From CAZWHE01 sp964633825 (GTDB taxonomy: Bacteria > Planctomycetota > B15-G4 > CAYZWU01): a stretch of 24,407 nucleotides of DNA. The stretch covers positions 1-24,407 of the forward strand of contig CAZWHE010000048.1 of NCBI GenBank assembly GCA_964633825.1, given 5' to 3'. A program made the translations under genes and the position numbers. The notes below the pieces were generated by a model. It saw only the letters and a list, made by a program, of their open reading frames with translations, did no database searches and was not told the origin of the DNA. Below are positions 23,535 to 24,407 of the stretch, one piece after another (position 1 is the stretch's first letter; each line of letters opens with the position of its first letter).

Positions 23535-23550
23535 TGGCACTTCATTTGCA
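23535..23550 (+). promoter_or_regulatory. Sigma-54 (-24/-12) promoter of groEL
   Basis: TGGCAC at 23535-23540, five bases, then TTGCA at 23546-23550. The invariant GG (23536-23537) and GC (23548-23549) have exact -24/-12 spacing, and the match to TGGCACG-N4-TTGCW fails only at one weakly conserved base. Transcription would begin near 23561, leaving a leader of about 85 bases before groEL. Confidence 0.65.
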
Positions 23551-23604
23551 AAAAAAAATCGTTTTCCTGACAACATCTTTTAAAACAATAATTAAAAACA
23601 ATCC

Positions 23605-23615
23605 ATTCGAACAAT
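23605..23615. repeat. 11-bp motif ATTCGAACAAT, inverted partner of 23346
   Basis: It lies in the groEL leader, downstream of the predicted sigma-54 start. It overlaps a short local dyad, TCGAA-CAA-TTCGA (23607-23619). Confidence 0.4.
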
Positions 23616-23645
23616 TCGATTTCTCAAGCAAGCAAGGAGGATTCA

Positions 23646-24407
23646 ATGGCAGGCAAACAGCTCGCTTTTGAACAAGAAGCGCGTGAAAGACTCAAAGCCG
23701 GTGTGAATAAAATCGCACGAGCCGTCAAATCGACCCTCGGCCCCAAAGGTCGAAACGCCGTAATCGACAAGGGCTGGGGCGGCCCAACGATCACCAAGGA
23801 CGGCGTCACCGTAGCGGAAGAGATCGAGCTCAAGGATCATTACGAGAACATGGGCGCCCTTCTCATTCGCGAAGCGGCTTCAAAGACCTCCAAAGTCGCC
23901 GGAGACGGCACGACAACGGCAACCGTTCTGGCCGAAGCGATATTCGTGGAAGGCCTCAAGTATCTGACAGCGGGAGTGGATCCCGTTCAGCTCGTATCCG
24001 GCATCAGGAAGGGTGTCGCTGCGGCATCCAAGTCGATCGCCGAAATATCCCGCACCGTTGAAGACAAAAAAGAGATTTCCCAGGTCGCAGCTATTTCAGC
24101 GAACAATGATCCCGAGACGGGAAAAATGATCGCCAACGCCATGGACCGCGTTGGAAAAGACGGCGTCATTCTCGTTGAAGAAGGCAAGAGCCTCGAAACA
24201 ATCGTTGACGTTGTCGAGGGAATGCAGTTCGACCGCGGTTTCCTTTCCCCCCAGTTCGTCACCAATCCCGAGAAGATGATCGCTGAGTTCGAAAATCCTT
24301 ACATCCTCGTACACGAGGAAAAGCTTTCCAATATGACAAAGCTGATTCCCCTCCTCGAAGCCGTTGCTAAGAGCAATCGACCGATCGTGATTATCGCCGA
24401 GGATGTG
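23646..24407 (+). CDS. groEL: Chaperonin GroEL, N-terminal 254 residues (runs off right edge)
   Basis: The ATG at 23646 follows AAGGAGG by five bases and the frame is open to the window end. The sequence has the ATP-binding TLGPKGRNAV, TITKDGVTVAEEI and AGDGTTTATVLAEAI (the Asp87-type catalytic aspartate lies in GDGTTTA). It also has ISANNDPETGKMIANAMDRVGKDGVI and the start of the apical domain (EGMQFDRGFLSPQFVTN). GroEL forms the 14-mer folding chamber with GroES. KQLAFEQEARERLKAGV and DKGWGGPTITKDG are features I associate with the extra GroEL copies of Planctomycetota, often encoded away from groES. No groES precedes it here. The upstream sigma-54 promoter suggests activator-dependent expression. 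Confidence 0.96.
   Translation, partial: MAGKQLAFEQEARERLKAGVNKIARAVKSTLGPKGRNAVIDKGWGGPTITKDGVTVAEEIELKDHYENMGALLIREAASKTSKVAGDGTTTATVLAEAIFVEGLKYLTAGVDPVQLVSGIRKGVAAASKSIAEISRTVEDKKEISQVAAISANNDPETGKMIANAMDRVGKDGVILVEEGKSLETIVDVVEGMQFDRGFLSPQFVTNPEKMIAEFENPYILVHEEKLSNMTKLIPLLEAVAKSNRPIVIIAEDV

Larger units (their letters stand above)
23309..23645. other. 337-bp intergenic region upstream of groEL
   Basis: The region has no gene and no groES. It holds the possible NPCBM promoter, a pair of 11-bp inverted copies at 23346-23356 and 23605-23615, and a consensus sigma-54 promoter at 23535-23550. I saw no CIRCE element (TTAGCACTC-N9-GAGTGCTAA). Confidence 0.8.

Noticed and set aside
23531..23560. 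TTGGCACTT as a degenerate CIRCE half
   Set aside because: The required inverted half (GAGTGCTAA) is absent at nine bases. The same bases fit a sigma-54 promoter almost perfectly.

Overview
The window is a gene-dense bacterial chromosome segment from a Gram-negative-type (diderm) organism. It holds seven consecutive genes for making the inner core of lipopolysaccharide (LPS), a YidC with a long periplasmic domain, and a predicted lipoprotein. Several traits suggest Planctomycetota or a neighbouring lineage. These are an NPCBM-type carbohydrate-binding protein with repeated small beta domains, an MnmE with the 'VEFHIPGSGPL' style N-domain, and a GroEL of the 'KGWGGPTITKDGVTVAEEIEL' type with no groES directly upstream. 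The lineage is inferred from protein style only. No rRNA, tRNA, insertion sequence, phage gene or CRISPR array was found.

Layout. (1) 1-7258, minus strand: an LPS heptose operon. In transcription order it has a conserved unknown protein resembling the deoxyhypusine synthase fold, bifunctional HldE, a second stand-alone heptose-type kinase, a second stand-alone nucleotidyltransferase, a WaaP-like kinase, a GT4 glycosyltransferase, WaaF heptosyltransferase II, and the start of an FHA-domain gene that runs off the left edge. Overlaps and short gaps suggest translational coupling. (2) 7259-7729: a 471-bp gap with a plus-strand promoter candidate, a perfect dyad, and a short ORF whose ribosome binding site can pair with its own stop region. 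(3) 7730-13695, minus: nrdR, then an ATP-cone protein that looks like a class III ribonucleotide reductase without its radical domain, then smc, all overlapping. A good NrdR box lies in the promoter of this set. (4) 13888-14928, minus: a secreted proline-rich protein of unknown function. (5) 15028-19454, minus: a Trm112-like protein, a metallophosphoesterase, yidC and mnmE behind a clear sigma-70 promoter. (6) 19674-21275, plus: a HEAT-repeat lipoprotein with a 24-bp in-frame tandem repeat. (7) 21289-23308, minus: radC and the NPCBM protein. (8) 23535-24407, plus: a consensus sigma-54 promoter followed by groEL, cut by the right edge.

How the genes work together. The first block would activate heptose-1,7-bisphosphate-pathway intermediates to ADP-heptose and attach and phosphorylate inner-core sugars. 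NrdR senses nucleotides through its ATP-cone and probably represses its own operon, which links nucleotide supply to the chromosome-condensing SMC. The YidC/MnmE/Trm112 block serves membrane protein insertion, tRNA wobble modification and translation.

The best candidates for something undescribed are the ATP-cone/NrdD-like pseudo-enzyme between nrdR and smc, the sigma-54 promoter in front of groEL, the unknown protein heading the heptose operon, and the structured 7.4-7.6 kb intergenic element.
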